DNA from: Sedimentitalea sp039941015
Lineage (GTDB): Bacteria; Pseudomonadota; Alphaproteobacteria; Rhodobacterales; Rhodobacteraceae
NCBI RefSeq assembly: GCF_039941015.1
Contig: NZ_JBDVFI010000057.1
DNA length: 64,000 bases
Direction: 5' to 3' (one strand)
Made by a program: the position numbers and the translations under genes
Shown: in pieces, positions 62,076-64,000 of the stretch
Layout: every line of letters begins with the position of its first letter
Numbering within the stretch: the first letter of the stretch is position 1
Notes under the pieces: model-generated
Told to the model about the DNA's origin: nothing
Databases searched by the model: none
The model's input: only the letters and a program-made list of their open reading frames with translations

Positions 62076-64000
62076 TTGCTGTTCAAACGCCTGCCCCTCC
62101 GCATTCAGTATCTGGCGATGGTCTCTTTGGTGGTTCTGGGTATGGGGGTGTCGATCTATCTATCCTTGAATGTCGTCCGCGATCTGAACCTTCTGGATGC
62201 TGCTCAGTCGGACAACGTACAATGGAGCCTGTCGCAGGCCGAGGTTGAGGCGCTGCGGTATCAGCAGGCCGTTAGCAAGAGCCTGGACCAGCCCGAAACG
62301 GACTTGGACGACCTTCGGCGTGCCTTCGATATCTTCTACAGCCGCATCAACACTATCAAGACCGCTTCGATCTATGAAAGGCTGCGTCAAGACGAGGAAC
62401 TGGCGCAGAATCTCGCGTTGGTACGGGCCCTTCTTGACGAAACGATTCCGCTGATGGACGGGTCAGATACATCGCTGAGGTGGGCCCTGCCCGGGCTCGA
62501 AGCCGACGTCGGTGAACTGCCGGTTCTGGTGCGGGCAATGTCAACGCGTGGTCTCAAGTATTTCGCAGAATGGGCGGATCAGCAGAGAGAAACCGTTTCA
62601 CAGACGCTTGTGCATCTCGGTGCGGCCGTCGGGGTGCTGATGCTGACCCTGATCTTTCTTGCGCTCAATCTCGGCTCTCTCAATCGTGCCAATGTGCGCA
62701 GACGCAGGCAGGTCAAAGAGGCCTCGCAGCGCATGGAAGTTGTCATCGACACGGCGCTGGATGCGGTAATCGTTAGCGACACCTATGGTCAGGTGCTGGA
62801 GTTCAATTCGGCCGCAGAACAGATCTTTGGATACAAGGCCAAATTTGCCATTGGCCGCAGCCTTGAGCAGCTGATCATTCCTGACAAATACCGTGAAGCG
62901 CATGTGGCCGGTATGAAACGCATGCGGGACAAGGGTGAGAAACGAGTCGTGGGCAAAGGGCGGATCAGGCTGGAAGGCAAGCGCGCGAATGGCGAGATCT
63001 TTCCTCTGGAATTCGCGGTCCAGACAGCAGAAACCCGCAACGGTCAGCTGTTCGTATCGTTTTTGCGCGATATCACAAATCTGGTTGAAGCGGAAAACGA
63101 GCTGGTTTCAGCCCGCGATCAAGCGTTAGCCAACGAGCGGGCCAAGACCGATTTCCTCGCAACCATGAGCCACGAAATACGCACCCCGCTGAACGGTTTG
63201 CTCGGCAATCTGACCCTGCTTGGGGATACACCGCTGAAAGAGCGGCAGAAACTCTATGTCCAGAACATGAACACGTCCAGTGAACTGCTGCTTCGCCATG
63301 TAACGGACGTACTGGACATCACCAAATACGATGCTGGCAAGCTGCAATTGCACATGAAAACCATGAACTTGTCCAAGCTTCTGCAGGATATCGTCGACAA
63401 TCAAGGAGGCGCGGCAGCAAACGGCACTGAACTGAGTTGGAACTGGGAGGGCACGCCGCAGGAGTGGATCGTTTCGGATGCGGACAGACTACAACATGTT
63501 CTGATGAACATCATTGGCAACGCGGTCAAGTTCACCCATGATGGATCGGTCACCGTGACAGCGAAATTGACTGACAATTCGCCCGAGTTGTCAGAGCTTC
63601 AGATCTATGTCGTCGACACCGGTATCGGAATGGATGAGGATCTTCGGTCGCGCATATTCGAAGATTTCACCACTGGTGACAGCTCTTATGACAGGGCGGT
63701 TGGTGGCACTGGCCTGGGTCTGGGGATCGCCAAACGGTTCGTCGACGCGATGAAGGGCGAGATCCACGTGGACAGCGAGCAAGACAAAGGCAGCCGGTTC
63801 ATCATTCGCCTGCCCGTGCAGGCCGTTGAACCCCCCGAGGAGATCGAAGAGGTCGAATCCCCGCAAGTCGAGATCGTAACAGGCGCACGGATACTGCTGG
63901 TCGAAGACAATGCGATCAACCGCTTTGTCGCGCGCGAAATGCTAACCGCAGGTGGCCATAAGATGGACGAGGCCCATGATGGTCGGAGGGCGGTCGAGAT
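62076..64000 (+). CDS. Membrane PAS hybrid histidine kinase (3' end outside the window)
   Basis: The frame runs from a TTG at 62076, with GGAG eight bases upstream, to the window edge (641 codons visible). Layout: a membrane helix (about 11-31), a periplasmic region (about 32-178), a second helix (about 180-200), a PAS domain (about 218-335, ending FVSFLRDITNLVEAE), phosphoacceptor His366 (ATMSHEIRTPLNG), an ATPase domain with NIIGNAVKFTHDG, DTGIGM and GTGLGLGIAKRF, and the start of a receiver (ILLVEDNAINRFVARE, about 606 onward). The periplasmic domain may sense through the adjacent periplasmic protein. Its partner is unknown. Confidence 0.87.
   Translation, partial: MLFKRLPLRIQYLAMVSLVVLGMGVSIYLSLNVVRDLNLLDAAQSDNVQWSLSQAEVEALRYQQAVSKSLDQPETDLDDLRRAFDIFYSRINTIKTASIYERLRQDEELAQNLALVRALLDETIPLMDGSDTSLRWALPGLEADVGELPVLVRAMSTRGLKYFAEWADQQRETVSQTLVHLGAAVGVLMLTLIFLALNLGSLNRANVRRRRQVKEASQRMEVVIDTALDAVIVSDTYGQVLEFNSAAEQIFGYKAKFAIGRSLEQLIIPDKYREAHVAGMKRMRDKGEKRVVGKGRIRLEGKRANGEIFPLEFAVQTAETRNGQLFVSFLRDITNLVEAENELVSARDQALANERAKTDFLATMSHEIRTPLNGLLGNLTLLGDTPLKERQKLYVQNMNTSSELLLRHVTDVLDITKYDAGKLQLHMKTMNLSKLLQDIVDNQGGAAANGTELSWNWEGTPQEWIVSDADRLQHVLMNIIGNAVKFTHDGSVTVTAKLTDNSPELSELQIYVVDTGIGMDEDLRSRIFEDFTTGDSSYDRAVGGTGLGLGIAKRFVDAMKGEIHVDSEQDKGSRFIIRLPVQAVEPPEEIEEVESPQVEIVTGARILLVEDNAINRFVAREMLTAGGHKMDEAHDGRRAVE

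Noticed and set aside
1..64000. CRISPR arrays, rRNA, tRNA genes, prophage or integrative-element modules
   Set aside because: No regularly spaced repeats, no recognisable structural RNA genes and no integrase or phage genes were seen beyond the IS edge at position 1.

Overview
The window reads as an alphaproteobacterial chromosome segment, most likely Rhodobacterales (Roseobacter-type). The GC-rich coding, the number of TRAP and tripartite tricarboxylate (TTT) uptake systems, the dimethylglycine dehydrogenase/MttB/sarcosine oxidase block and the five-step histidine pathway (HutF plus HutG) all fit that group. This assignment is inference from gene content; no rRNA or tRNA gene was seen.

Layout. 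1-1.7 kb: the edge of an IS3-family element that has cut off the start of a ketopantoate-reductase-like gene, followed by an SDR dehydrogenase. 1.8-6.4 kb (minus): a small broken gene, a 207-aa acidic protein and a 1192-aa coiled-coil protein whose C-terminal third carries papain-like cysteine-protease motifs. 7.3-14.2 kb: RraA-like lyase, ketoglutarate-semialdehyde-type dehydrogenase, TctCBA transporter and a FadR-type GntR regulator, with a shared sequence motif upstream of both transcription units. 14.3-17.1 kb (minus): a TRAP transporter. 17.4-26.9 kb: a methylated-amine demethylation operon (dimethylglycine dehydrogenase, MttB-like methyltransferase, TetR regulator, soxBDAG) in which soxA is frameshifted at a G7 run. 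27.2-36.6 kb: a sugar- or hydroxy-acid catabolic locus (VOC, LysR, hydratase, Hyi-like isomerase, IlvD/Edd dehydratase, beta-hydroxyacid dehydrogenase, TRAP transporter, MarR). 36.8-44.7 kb: hutD, hutF, hutIHGU and hutC.

45.2-57.0 kb: the least conventional region. A REC-SpoIIE phosphatase, a STAS protein and an RsbW-like kinase are translationally coupled to an envelope polysaccharide operon (DUF3131-like protein, acyltransferase, GT2 synthase without PilZ, second DUF3131-like protein, PG-binding-like protein), followed by a secreted esterase and an outer-membrane barrel protein. 57.0-64 kb: an H-NOX NO sensor with its hybrid histidine kinase, a LuxR-type response regulator, a polyprenyl-phosphate sugar transferase, a small periplasmic molybdopterin-fold protein and a PAS hybrid kinase that runs off the window.

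The best candidates for an undescribed system are (i) the 45-60 kb partner-switch/H-NOX/exopolysaccharide region and (ii) the giant papain-like protein with its 207-aa partner.
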